Part shown: in pieces, positions 1 to 5,550 of the stretch | How the letters are laid out: each line of letters starts with the position of its first letter | Position numbering within the stretch: the first letter of the stretch is position 1 | NCBI GenBank assembly: GCA_025964055.1 | Contig: JAOPZP010000010.1 | Location: forward strand, 1 to 7,340 | Reading direction: 5' to 3' | Source of the DNA: Conexibacter sp. | GTDB lineage: Bacteria; Actinomycetota; Thermoleophilia; Solirubrobacterales; Solirubrobacteraceae | DNA length: 7,340 nucleotides | Notes under the pieces: model-generated | Told to the model about the DNA's origin: nothing | Seen by the model: the letters and a program-made list of their open reading frames with translations, nothing else | The model's database searches: none | Translations under genes and position numbers: made by a program

Positions 1-630
1 GCCACCGCGCGGGAGCTGCCGGCGACCGCGCCGGTGCTCGACGGGCTGCTGCGCGGCGTGCGCCGGCTGGACGACGCCGGCGTTCGCGGCCTTCCCGCCG
101 CCCAGCGGTTCGTCCAGAGCGCGCAGCCGCTCGTGGCCCAGTTCGTCCCGTTCCTCGCGCAGCTGCAGCCCGCGCTGGCCTACATCACCCCCAACGCCGA
201 CACGCTCAACACGCTGGTGGCCAACCTCGCGGCGCTCACCCAGCCGGTCGCCGCCGGCTACGGGAGCGCGGGGGCCGGCGTGCACTACATCCGCGCGGGG
301 ATGGCGCTGCAGCCCGACGGGCTGGCGCAGTACCCGCGGCGGACCTCCACCAGCCGATCCAACCCCTATGACTCGGGGCAGACGCGGTTCAGCGCCCGCC
401 AGCCGTACACCGTCTTCGACGACCGCCATTGTGGGCAGCCGCTGACGTTCCCGAAGCTGGGGGCGGCCGACGCGGCCGCGCTGGTGCCGCCCGAGCTGCT
501 GGACCGGATCCGGCACTTCGTGCTCCACGACGACCAGCCGATCGCCGTGCCGTGCGTGCTGTCGGGGACGCCCAGCGCGGCCTTCCCCCACGTGACCGCC
601 CTGACCCAGACCCCGCGAGGAGCCCCATGA
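1..630 (+). CDS. MCE/MlaD-family protein, C-terminal part (5' end outside window)
   Basis: The frame is open from the first base, so about 209 C-terminal residues of a longer protein are present and the N-terminal membrane anchor and MCE/MlaD domain lie upstream. What is visible is a helical, Ala/Leu/Gln-rich stretch ('PFLAQLQPALAYITPNADTL') followed by 'AGMALQPDGLAQYPRR' and 'SRSNPYDSGQ', then a tail with two cysteines. This order resembles the post-MCE region of actinobacterial MCE proteins, especially those of Thermoleophilia. Proteins of this family form envelope complexes that pass lipids to or from an ABC-type permease. The stop codon overlaps the start of the next gene in ATGA, so the two are probably translated from one mRNA. 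The assignment rests on tail style only, because the diagnostic domain is not in view. Another secreted or anchored envelope protein is possible. Confidence 0.66.
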   Translation, partial: ATARELPATAPVLDGLLRGVRRLDDAGVRGLPAAQRFVQSAQPLVAQFVPFLAQLQPALAYITPNADTLNTLVANLAALTQPVAAGYGSAGAGVHYIRAGMALQPDGLAQYPRRTSTSRSNPYDSGQTRFSARQPYTVFDDRHCGQPLTFPKLGAADAAALVPPELLDRIRHFVLHDDQPIAVPCVLSGTPSAAFPHVTALTQTPRGAP

Positions 631-1391
631 GCCACCTGTCCCGTCGCCTCGTCGCCACCGCCGTCTGCGCCGTCTGCGCCGTCTGCGTCGCGGCGCTCGC
701 CGCCGCCGCGCCCGCCGCGCCGGCCGCCGACCACACGCAGCGCATGGACATCGGCGCCGAGCTCGTCCACCAGCAGCCCGGCGGGAAGCCGTGGATCGTC
801 AACCTCGGCATCGGCGCCGAGATGGGGATGGCCGACGGCTCCGTGCCGCCGCCGATCGAGCACATGCGCTTCTCGTTCACCCGGGGGGCGAAGGTCCACC
901 CCGAGGCGTTCCCGACCTGCACGCAGCAGGTCCTGCACGACGCCGGCCCCAACGGCTGCCCGAAGGGCTCCCGGCTGGGCGAGGGCAAGGCGAGCGCCAC
1001 CGCGCTGGAGACCGTGTTCCCGGCGACGATCCAGGTGTTCAACGGCCCGGCCACGAAGGCCGGTCGCAAGATCCTGATCTACGCGCGGGCGCTGGGCACG
1101 GTCGTCATCCCGCTGGAGGGGACGCTGAAGAAGAGCTCGGGCCAGTACGGCTGGGTCCTCGACGTGCCGGTCCAGAAGATCCAGATCGTCGCCGACCAGT
1201 TCGCCTCCATCACGAGCTTCTCGGTGACCGTCGGCGGCATCGGCCGCAAGGGCGTGCCCTTCATCGAGGCCCCGACGTCCTGCGCCAAGCCGGGCTGGCC
1301 GTTCCTCGGCGAGTTCCGCTACGCCGACGGCGCGACGGGAACGTCCTCGGCGCTGATCAGCTGCCTGCTGAAGGCCACCAACAACGACTGA
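627..1391 (+). CDS. Secreted protein of unknown function, last gene of the putative MCE operon
   Basis: This encodes 254 residues. The ATG start is chosen because GAGGAG lies at 617-622, four bases upstream, and because it overlaps the preceding stop (ATGA). The N-terminus is a clear signal peptide: 'MSHLSRR', a hydrophobic core over residues 8-30 and a likely cleavage near 'APAA-DH' (residue 34/35). The mature part is predicted beta-rich and has four cysteines, C98, C111, C219 and C246, with local contexts 'FPTC', 'NGCPKGSRLGEG', 'PTSC' and 'LISC'. They could form two disulfides outside the membrane. I recognise the style from small secreted proteins near MCE genes in Solirubrobacterales, but I know no function. 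No lipobox is present, although three cysteines sit inside the signal peptide. A periplasmic or surface accessory to the MCE system is inference from the overlap alone. Confidence 0.82.
   Translation: MSHLSRRLVATAVCAVCAVCVAALAAAAPAAPAADHTQRMDIGAELVHQQPGGKPWIVNLGIGAEMGMADGSVPPPIEHMRFSFTRGAKVHPEAFPTCTQQVLHDAGPNGCPKGSRLGEGKASATALETVFPATIQVFNGPATKAGRKILIYARALGTVVIPLEGTLKKSSGQYGWVLDVPVQKIQIVADQFASITSFSVTVGGIGRKGVPFIEAPTSCAKPGWPFLGEFRYADGATGTSSALISCLLKATNND
660..686 (+). repeat. Three tandem 9-bp copies inside a signal peptide
   Basis: The unit GCCGTCTGC occurs three times without a mismatch and encodes Ala-Val-Cys three times in the hydrophobic core of the signal peptide. Gain or loss of a unit would keep the frame and change the core length by three residues. 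Confidence 0.9.
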
Positions 1392-1448
1392 TCTCGCGGC
1401 CGCCGAAGGGACTGCAGGATCCGTGGCGAACAACATTGCTTAATGCGT

Positions 1449-1466
1449 CCCGGGCGCAACTCCGGG
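1449..1466 (+). other. Small hairpin in the leader of the 33-codon frame
   Basis: CCCGG (1449-1453) can pair with CCGGG (1462-1466). A G-U pair between 1454 and 1461 extends the stem to six pairs and leaves a six-base loop. It lies 15 bases before the Shine-Dalgarno. There is no T-run after it, so it could be a weak terminator for the upstream operon, an mRNA-stabilising element or a chance palindrome. Confidence 0.4.
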
Positions 1467-1481
1467 CAGCCCTGGACGTAG

Positions 1482-1487
1482 AAGGAG
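1482..1487 (+). promoter_or_regulatory. Strong ribosome binding site for the 33-codon frame
   Basis: AAGGAG, within the longer match GAAGGAGAT (1481-1489), ends six bases before the ATG at 1494. It is the strongest Shine-Dalgarno match I found before any start in this window; most other genes have weak or no such site. It is the main reason to treat the short frame as a gene. Confidence 0.75.
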
Positions 1488-1493
1488 ATAGAC

Positions 1494-1595
1494 ATGCTGC
1501 GCACCCACACCTACCAGTACCCCAAGGTCACCCCGCTCGCCGCGCCGGTGCCCAAGCCGCCGAAGGCCGCCGCGACGCCCCGCCCGCCGCGGTAG
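1494..1595 (+). CDS. Putative 33-residue Pro/Lys/Ala-rich small protein
   Basis: The frame starts with ATG six bases after AAGGAG and ends with TAG. All 33 sense codons end in G or C, the coding signature of this genome. The product begins 'MLRTHTYQYPKV' and continues as an extended Pro/Ala/Lys segment ending in 'PRPPR'. By count it has 9 Pro, 4 Lys and 3 Arg and no acidic residue or cysteine, so it is strongly basic and probably unstructured. There is no signal peptide or membrane segment. A hairpin begins 17 bases after the stop. It may be a nucleic-acid- or ribosome-associated microprotein, a leader peptide whose Pro-rich part stalls ribosomes, or a peptide precursor. None of these is supported beyond composition. 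I do not recognise a family. Confidence 0.6.
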   Translation: MLRTHTYQYPKVTPLAAPVPKPPKAAATPRPPR

Positions 1596-1611
1596 GGCTC
1601 CGGCAGCGCCA

Positions 1612-1640
1612 GGCGTCGCCTTCCGCTAGAAGGCGATGCC
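1612..1640 (+). terminator. Hairpin between convergent genes (probable terminator)
   Basis: Positions 1612-1622 pair with 1630-1640 over 11 base pairs, including one G-U on the plus-strand transcript (1615 with 1637), around a seven-base loop (1623-1629). It lies 17 bases after the stop of the 33-codon frame. The loop contains the TAG stop of the minus-strand alkyltransferase gene, so the right arm also encodes the last residues of that protein. There is no T-run, which is common for actinobacterial terminators. On the minus-strand transcript the wobble pair becomes a C-A mismatch, so the structure favours the plus-strand RNA. Confidence 0.65.
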
Positions 1641-2213
1641 CTCGAGGCGCAGCAGCGCCTCCTTGCGATGCATCCCCCCGGTGTAGCCGGTGAGCTTGCC
1701 GCTCGTGCCGATGACGCGGTGGCAGGGCACGACGATCGGGATCGCGTTGGCGCCCAGCGCGCGCCCCGCCGCCCGCGACGCCTTGGCGTTGCCGGCCTGC
1801 GCGGCCATCTGCCCGTAGGTGGCGGTGTGCCCGAACGGGATCGCCGCGGTGGCCTGCAGCACGCGGCGGCCGAAGTCGGAGTAGAGCGTCCAGTCGATCG
1901 GCACGTCGAAGGTCTCGCGCCGGCCGGCGAAGTACTCGTCCAACTCGCGGCGGACCGCGTCGAGGCGCGCCGGAGCCTCGAGGATCCGCGGGCTCAGCTT
2001 GACCGCGAGGCTGTCGAGCACCTCGTCGACCCCGCCCTCGAAGTCCTCGTAGGCCAGGCGGACGAGACCCTGCGGGGTGACCGCGGCGACGAGCGCGCCG
2101 ACGGGCGAGTCGACGACCGCGTAGGCGACGTCGGGCTCGGCGCGGCCGGCGAACCGGGCTGCCGCCGCGGCGGCGTCGGCGGGGTCGATCTGGGGCGGGC
2201 GGAGGTCGGTCAT
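1626..2213 (-). CDS. ogt: Methylated-DNA--protein-cysteine S-methyltransferase (O6-alkylguanine-DNA alkyltransferase)
   Basis: This 195-residue protein removes alkyl groups from O6-alkylguanine in DNA by transfer to its own cysteine, a single-use repair reaction. The active-site motif PCHR is at residues 163-166 with acceptor C164. Other family positions fall at the expected spacing from C164: Y133 (in 'YGQMA'), the arginine finger R147, N156, H165 and E191. An N-terminal alpha/beta domain covers about residues 28-105. The first 25 or so residues are an Ala-rich extension. The ATG at 2213 overlaps the stop of the sigma factor gene (ATGA), so translation is probably coupled. The open frame extends upstream through the sigma gene, but only this start gives a protein of family length. 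There is no Ada-type metal-binding domain, so this is the repair enzyme alone. Confidence 0.93.
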   Translation of the reverse strand: MTDLRPPQIDPADAAAAAARFAGRAEPDVAYAVVDSPVGALVAAVTPQGLVRLAYEDFEGGVDEVLDSLAVKLSPRILEAPARLDAVRRELDEYFAGRRETFDVPIDWTLYSDFGRRVLQATAAIPFGHTATYGQMAAQAGNAKASRAAGRALGANAIPIVVPCHRVIGTSGKLTGYTGGMHRKEALLRLEGIAF

Positions 2214-2677
2214 GGGGTCGGGCTCATCTCGAGTCGGAGCTTCTTGAGGCCCTCGTGGGCCGAGCGCCGAGCGGCCTCCTCGGAGCAGTCCAGCGCGGCG
2301 GCGACCTCGGCGTGGCTGAGGTCGCCGGCGTAGCGCAGCAGCACGGCGGCGCGCTGCTTGGGCGGGAGCTCGCGCACGCGCTCCCAGGTCTCCTCGTCGC
2401 GCGCCGGCGGATCGTGGACGGCGACCTCGGGCACCGCGTCGACCGGGATCGCCCGCCGTGCCCGCCCGCGATGGTGGTCGAGCGCCTTGCGGTGCGCGAT
2501 CGTCATGACCCAGGCGTGCAGGTTGGAGCCGGCCCGCAGCCGCGGATAGGCGCTCATGGCGGCCAGGAACGTCTCCTGGAAGCAGTCGTCGGCGTCCACG
2601 CGACCGACCGACGCGACGAGGAACCGCCACACGGGCTCGCGCTGGTCGTCGAGGAAGCGCTGAAACGGGGGGATCAC
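2210..2677 (-). CDS. Small sigma-70-family (ECF-type) RNA polymerase sigma factor
   Basis: The 155-residue product has the two domains of an ECF sigma factor. Region 2 covers about residues 5-72, with 'DADDCFQETFLAAM' (28-41) and 'LHAWVMTIAHRKALDHHR' (53-70). Region 4 covers about residues 100-150, with 'LPPKQRAAVLLRYAGDLSHAE' followed by a helix-turn-helix 'VAAALDCSEEAARRSAHEGLKKLR'. Such factors direct RNA polymerase to a small set of promoters. The start is GTG. No clear Shine-Dalgarno precedes it, and a TAGCGT box ends ten bases upstream, so the mRNA may be leaderless or nearly so. No anti-sigma gene is adjacent. Instead the stop overlaps the alkyltransferase start, which suggests a shared DNA-damage or alkylation role; that is inference. 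Some short ECF-like proteins are degenerate, but both domains look intact here. Confidence 0.9.
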   Translation of the reverse strand: MIPPFQRFLDDQREPVWRFLVASVGRVDADDCFQETFLAAMSAYPRLRAGSNLHAWVMTIAHRKALDHHRGRARRAIPVDAVPEVAVHDPPARDEETWERVRELPPKQRAAVLLRYAGDLSHAEVAAALDCSEEAARRSAHEGLKKLRLEMSPTP

Positions 2678-2685
2678 TGCCCGTA

Positions 2686-2703
2686 CAACGCTAGGGGGCG
2701 TTG
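2686..2703 (-). promoter_or_regulatory. Putative promoter and operator of the sigma factor/alkyltransferase pair
   Basis: A perfect inverted repeat, CAACGC (2686-2691) and GCGTTG (2698-2703) around a six-base spacer, sits just before the sigma factor gene. On the minus strand it contains TAGCGT (2693-2688), a TANNNT box ending ten bases before the GTG start. I find no convincing -35. The overlap would allow a repressor or autoregulation to act here, but the repeat could be fortuitous. Confidence 0.45.
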
Positions 2704-2724
2704 CGGCGTGAGGTGGCGCGGCGC

Positions 2725-2746
2725 CCGGCCTACGGCCGGCCTACGG
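2725..2746 (-). repeat. Tandem 11-bp duplication forming a hairpin at the dehydrogenase stop
   Basis: The unit CCGGCCTACGG occurs twice in direct tandem (2725-2735 and 2736-2746). The second copy contains the stop codon of the 3-hydroxyacyl-CoA dehydrogenase (2741-2743). The duplication also creates an inverted repeat: CCGGCC (2725-2730) and GGCCGG (2734-2739) around a three-base loop. On the minus-strand RNA this hairpin begins one base after the stop codon and could act as a terminator without a T-run. Confidence 0.7.
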
Positions 2747-4294
2747 CTCGCCGTGCTCGTGCTCGAAGTGCTCGTGCTCGTGGAAGGCGGTGATGCGGCG
2801 GAGCAGGGGAGCGGTGCGGTAGCGCTCCTCGCCGTACTCCTCGCGCAGGCCGTCGAGGATCATCACGATGTGGTCGAGGCCGATCGCGTCGGCCCAGGCC
2901 AGCGGGCCCTGCGGGTAGTTCATGCCCAACTGCATCCCGGCGTCGACGTCCTCGGCGCTGCCGACGCCCTCGCCCACGGCGAACGCGCACTCGTTGACGA
3001 CCTGGGCGAGGATCCGGCCGAGGACGAGGCCGGGGGCGTCGGCGACCCACACTGAGCGGTGCCCCAGCGCCGCGAAGAACTGCTCGGCGCGCTGCGCGGC
3101 GACGTCGGCGGTCGCCGGCGTGCGCGTCAGCTCGACGATGCCCAGTGGCGAGAGCGCGTGGAAGCCCGCCGCCGAGCCGCCCTGGTCCAGCGCCTGCAGC
3201 GCGCCCTCCGCGCAGAGCAGGACGCGCGGTGCGCCCTGCAGCGGCGGCGAGTCCTCCTCCGGCGGTCCGCACTCGACGATCAGCCACGGCACCTCGCCGT
3301 CGCTGTCCTCGGCGACCGCATAGCCGGCCTCCTCGGCCAGCTCGCGCAGCTCGTCGGCGATCGGCAGGAAGCCGCTGATGACCACCAGGCCTTCGGCCTC
3401 GGGGGGCTCCGGCGCGGGCGGATCGGCGGGGCGGTGCGGCTCGCCCTCGGCGTACGTGTACCAGCCGCGCCCGGTCTTGCGGCCGAGCCGGCCGGCGGCG
3501 ACCATCTGCGCGCTGAGCGGCGACGGGCGCCAGCGCGGCTCGCCGAAGCTCAGCTCGTAGAACGACTTGGACACCTCGAAGCCGACGTCGATCCCGACCA
3601 GGTCCTGCAGCTCGAACGGCCCCATGCGGAAGCCGGCGGCGCGGACGATCGCGTCGATCGTCTCCTTGTCGGCGATCTGCTCCTGCAGCAGCCGCAGGGC
3701 CTCCAGGCCGAACGGCCGGTTGCAGCGGTTGACCAGGAAGCCGGGCCCGTCCTCGGCGTCGATCACGCGGCGGCCCATCGCCTCGCCGGCGGCGCGCGCC
3801 ACGGCCAGCGCCTCCTCGGAGGACTCCAGGCCGGCGATCACCTCGACCAGGCGCATCAGCGGCGCGGGGTTGAAGAAGTGCAGGCCGACGACGCGCGACG
3901 GGTCGGCGGCGGCGCGGGCGATCGCGGTGATCGGGATCGACGAGGTGTTGGAGGCGAGCACCGCCTCAGGCGCGATCCTCGACAACGACGAGAACAGCTC
4001 GTGCTTGAGCTCCAGCCGCTCGGGCGCCGCCTCGACGATCAGCCCGCACGCCGCCAGGTCGGCCAGCGTCTCGGCGACCTCCAGCCGCGCGCCGATCTCG
4101 GCGGCGTCGCCGTCGAGGCGACCCTTGGCCACCAACTTGGCGATGCCCGCCCGCGCTCGTTCCGCGCCTTCGGAGGCGGCCCCCTCGACCGGGTCGAACA
4201 GCAGCGTCCGCGCGCCCGACTGGGCGGCCAGCTGCGCGATCCCGGATCCCATCGTGCCGGCGCCGACGACGCCGATGACCTGCGGTGCGCTCAT
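2741..4294 (-). CDS. 3-hydroxyacyl-CoA dehydrogenase, long two-domain (PaaH/FadB2-like) form
   Basis: This 517-residue enzyme oxidises (S)-3-hydroxyacyl-CoA to 3-ketoacyl-CoA with NAD+, a cytoplasmic beta-oxidation step. The N-terminal Rossmann domain carries 'GAGTMG' (11-16). The catalytic set is S118 (in 'NTSS'), H139 ('HFFNP'), E151 and N189, with the same 21/12/38 spacing as Ser137/His158/Glu170/Asn208 of the human short-chain enzyme. The first 3HCDH C-terminal domain spans about 183-280. A Pro-rich linker (286-299), a Rossmann-like remnant (302-417) and a second 3HCDH domain (about 419-500) follow, as in PaaH-type proteins. The ATG overlaps the preceding stop (ATGA), and AAGGTG (4305-4300 on this strand) lies five bases upstream. 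A His/Glu tail ends the protein. The substrate (short chain, phenylacetate-derived or other) cannot be read from sequence. Confidence 0.94.
   Translation of the reverse strand: MSAPQVIGVVGAGTMGSGIAQLAAQSGARTLLFDPVEGAASEGAERARAGIAKLVAKGRLDGDAAEIGARLEVAETLADLAACGLIVEAAPERLELKHELFSSLSRIAPEAVLASNTSSIPITAIARAAADPSRVVGLHFFNPAPLMRLVEVIAGLESSEEALAVARAAGEAMGRRVIDAEDGPGFLVNRCNRPFGLEALRLLQEQIADKETIDAIVRAAGFRMGPFELQDLVGIDVGFEVSKSFYELSFGEPRWRPSPLSAQMVAAGRLGRKTGRGWYTYAEGEPHRPADPPAPEPPEAEGLVVISGFLPIADELRELAEEAGYAVAEDSDGEVPWLIVECGPPEEDSPPLQGAPRVLLCAEGALQALDQGGSAAGFHALSPLGIVELTRTPATADVAAQRAEQFFAALGHRSVWVADAPGLVLGRILAQVVNECAFAVGEGVGSAEDVDAGMQLGMNYPQGPLAWADAIGLDHIVMILDGLREEYGEERYRTAPLLRRITAFHEHEHFEHEHGEP
2753..2782 (-). 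repeat. GAGCAC repeats encoding a His-Glu tail
   Basis: On the coding strand, CAC/GAG codons alternate in two blocks split by one TTC, giving five histidines alternating with acidic residues at positions 505-514 of the dehydrogenase. The near-identical 15-bp halves suggest growth by local duplication. The tail lies outside the catalytic fold and could bind metal ions, but it may be neutral. Confidence 0.8.
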
Positions 4295-5550
4295 GGCTTC
4301 ACCTTGACGATCACCTCGGCCGGGCGCTTCGTGGCATGGCCGAGGACGTCCTTGGCGCGGACCAGCAGCCGGTAGCGCGTGAACTTCCCGGGCTCGGTCC
4401 GCGGAACCGTCGACTCGAAGGACGATCCCTCGGTGATGTCCTGCCAGCGCGGCCGTTCGTTGCCCCGCACCCACGCCACGGCGACCGAGGCGATCCCGGT
4501 CTGGTCCACCGTCAGCAGGGAGGCGAAGTGGCCGAGCAGCGACACCGTCCGTCGTGCCGTGCCGGGGGTCAGCGTGACCTGCTCGCGGGCGGCATCGTCG
4601 GCCAGGACCGACACGGGTGCCTCGTGATCGGCGGGAGTCGCGCGTCGCCGCGGCGGGATGCCGGCGAACCAGTCCGGCCGCCCGAGGCCGAGGGTGCCGA
4701 GCCCCGCGGGAGCATCCGGCAGCGCGCGCGCTCGCGCCGGGCCGGACGTCCGGACGATCGTCGCCGCGCCGGTGATCCGGCCGCTCGCCGACAGATGCCC
4801 GAGCACCAGGCGGGTCCCGTCGCCGGAGAAGGCGACCGGCAGCGTGTCGCGGCCGCCCACGCGCCGCAGGCCCGTGCCGTCGTGCCCGATCACGTAGGTC
4901 ATCGCGCCGCCGCGGCCGATGGCGTAGGTGCGCCCGTCGGGCGAGGCCAGCACGTCGCTGTAGGAGGCGGCGACCAGGCGACGCTGGTGCCTGCCGTCCG
5001 GGCGCGCGCTCCACAGGTCGCCGGCGTCGCCCGTGAACAGCAGGCCGGAGCCGTCGGCCAGGAACCGGGGATCGGTATCGATGTGGTCGGATCCGGACGC
5101 GGCGATGAGCCGGTGCGCCGCCGAGCCGTCGGCGCCGACCGTCCAGATGTCGCCACGGCGCAGCGTCGCGCGGACGAAGACCAACCGGGTGCCGTCAGGC
5201 GACCAGGAGGGCGTCATGTCGCCGAAGCCCTTGGTATCGGTCGGGGAGGTCGGCGGCACGGTGGTGGTCACCATCCGCACGGCCGAGCCGTCGGCGTTGG
5301 CGATCCCGATCCCGCCCGGGACCGATCGAGTGCGCGTGAACGCCAGCTGCGTGCCGTCGGGCGACCAGCTCGGCTGTGCGGCGTTGGGCAGGACGAGCGT
5401 CGGCGCCGCGGTCAGCGCGTCGTCGGCCACCGTGATGCCCGCCTCGGTGCCGAGTGCGATCCGTCCGTGGCCGCCTGCCGCCTGGGCCGGCAGGGCGGGG
5501 CCGATGGCGGCGAGCGCCGCAAAGCCCAACGCCAGGATCGCGCCGATCAC
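4291..5550 (-). CDS. Secreted PD40 (TolB-like) beta-propeller protein with C-terminal Ig-like domain
   Basis: The 419-residue product starts with a hydrophobic leader (residues 2-24) ending in 'AQAA', consistent with Sec export, although the n-region has no positive charge. PD40/WD40-like repeats follow: 'PSWSPDGTQLAFTR' (60-73), 'PSWSPDGTRLVFVR' (114-127), 'PRFLADGSGLLFTG' (161-174), 'LASPDGRTYAIGR' (201-213) and 'VAFSGDGTRLVLGH' (239-252), so a beta-propeller is likely. Residues 310-419 look like a beta-sandwich or Ig-like domain ('YRLLVRAKDVLGH'). The GTG start overlaps the acyl-CoA dehydrogenase stop (GTGA); no earlier start codon is nearby. Such propellers bind proteins or ligands outside the cell, with no known role in beta-oxidation. 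Codon use is slightly looser than in its neighbours: four of the first 40 codons end in A or T, against one in the upstream gene. It may have been inserted into the operon later. Confidence 0.87.
   Translation of the reverse strand: MIGAILALGFAALAAIGPALPAQAAGGHGRIALGTEAGITVADDALTAAPTLVLPNAAQPSWSPDGTQLAFTRTRSVPGGIGIANADGSAVRMVTTTVPPTSPTDTKGFGDMTPSWSPDGTRLVFVRATLRRGDIWTVGADGSAAHRLIAASGSDHIDTDPRFLADGSGLLFTGDAGDLWSARPDGRHQRRLVAASYSDVLASPDGRTYAIGRGGAMTYVIGHDGTGLRRVGGRDTLPVAFSGDGTRLVLGHLSASGRITGAATIVRTSGPARARALPDAPAGLGTLGLGRPDWFAGIPPRRRATPADHEAPVSVLADDAAREQVTLTPGTARRTVSLLGHFASLLTVDQTGIASVAVAWVRGNERPRWQDITEGSSFESTVPRTEPGKFTRYRLLVRAKDVLGHATKRPAEVIVKVKP

Larger units (their letters stand above)
1392..1493 (+). 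other. Intergenic leader before the 33-codon frame
   Basis: This gap contains the most A/T-rich patch I noticed in the window (1428-1443, around 'aacaacattgcttaat'), a small hairpin and a strong ribosome binding site. The codon signature of the flanking genes is absent. The A/T-rich patch could mark a promoter, but I find no convincing TANNNT box with a matching -35. Read-through from the upstream operon is equally possible. Confidence 0.45.

Noticed and set aside
657..692. Lipoprotein signal in the secreted protein, given cysteines at residues 14, 17 and 20
   Set aside because: The residues before each cysteine (Thr-Ala-Val or Cys-Ala-Val) do not form a lipobox, and the hydrophobic core continues past the last cysteine.
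366..1436. Long minus-strand open frame (356 codons) opposite the MCE-end and secreted-protein genes
   Set aside because: It is Arg/Gly/Ala-rich without a recognisable domain and lies opposite two well-supported genes. Long antisense frames are expected at this GC content.
1423..1443. Six-codon frame GTG...TAA in the leader of the 33-codon gene, possibly an attenuator peptide
   Set aside because: The upstream purine-rich motifs are badly spaced, the codons do not follow the genome bias, and no alternative stem pairing with the downstream hairpin is visible.
2214..2630. N-terminal extension of the alkyltransferase frame through the sigma factor gene (334 codons in total)
   Set aside because: The extension is an out-of-frame reading of the sigma factor gene. 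The ATG at 2213 gives the normal family length and an ATGA overlap.
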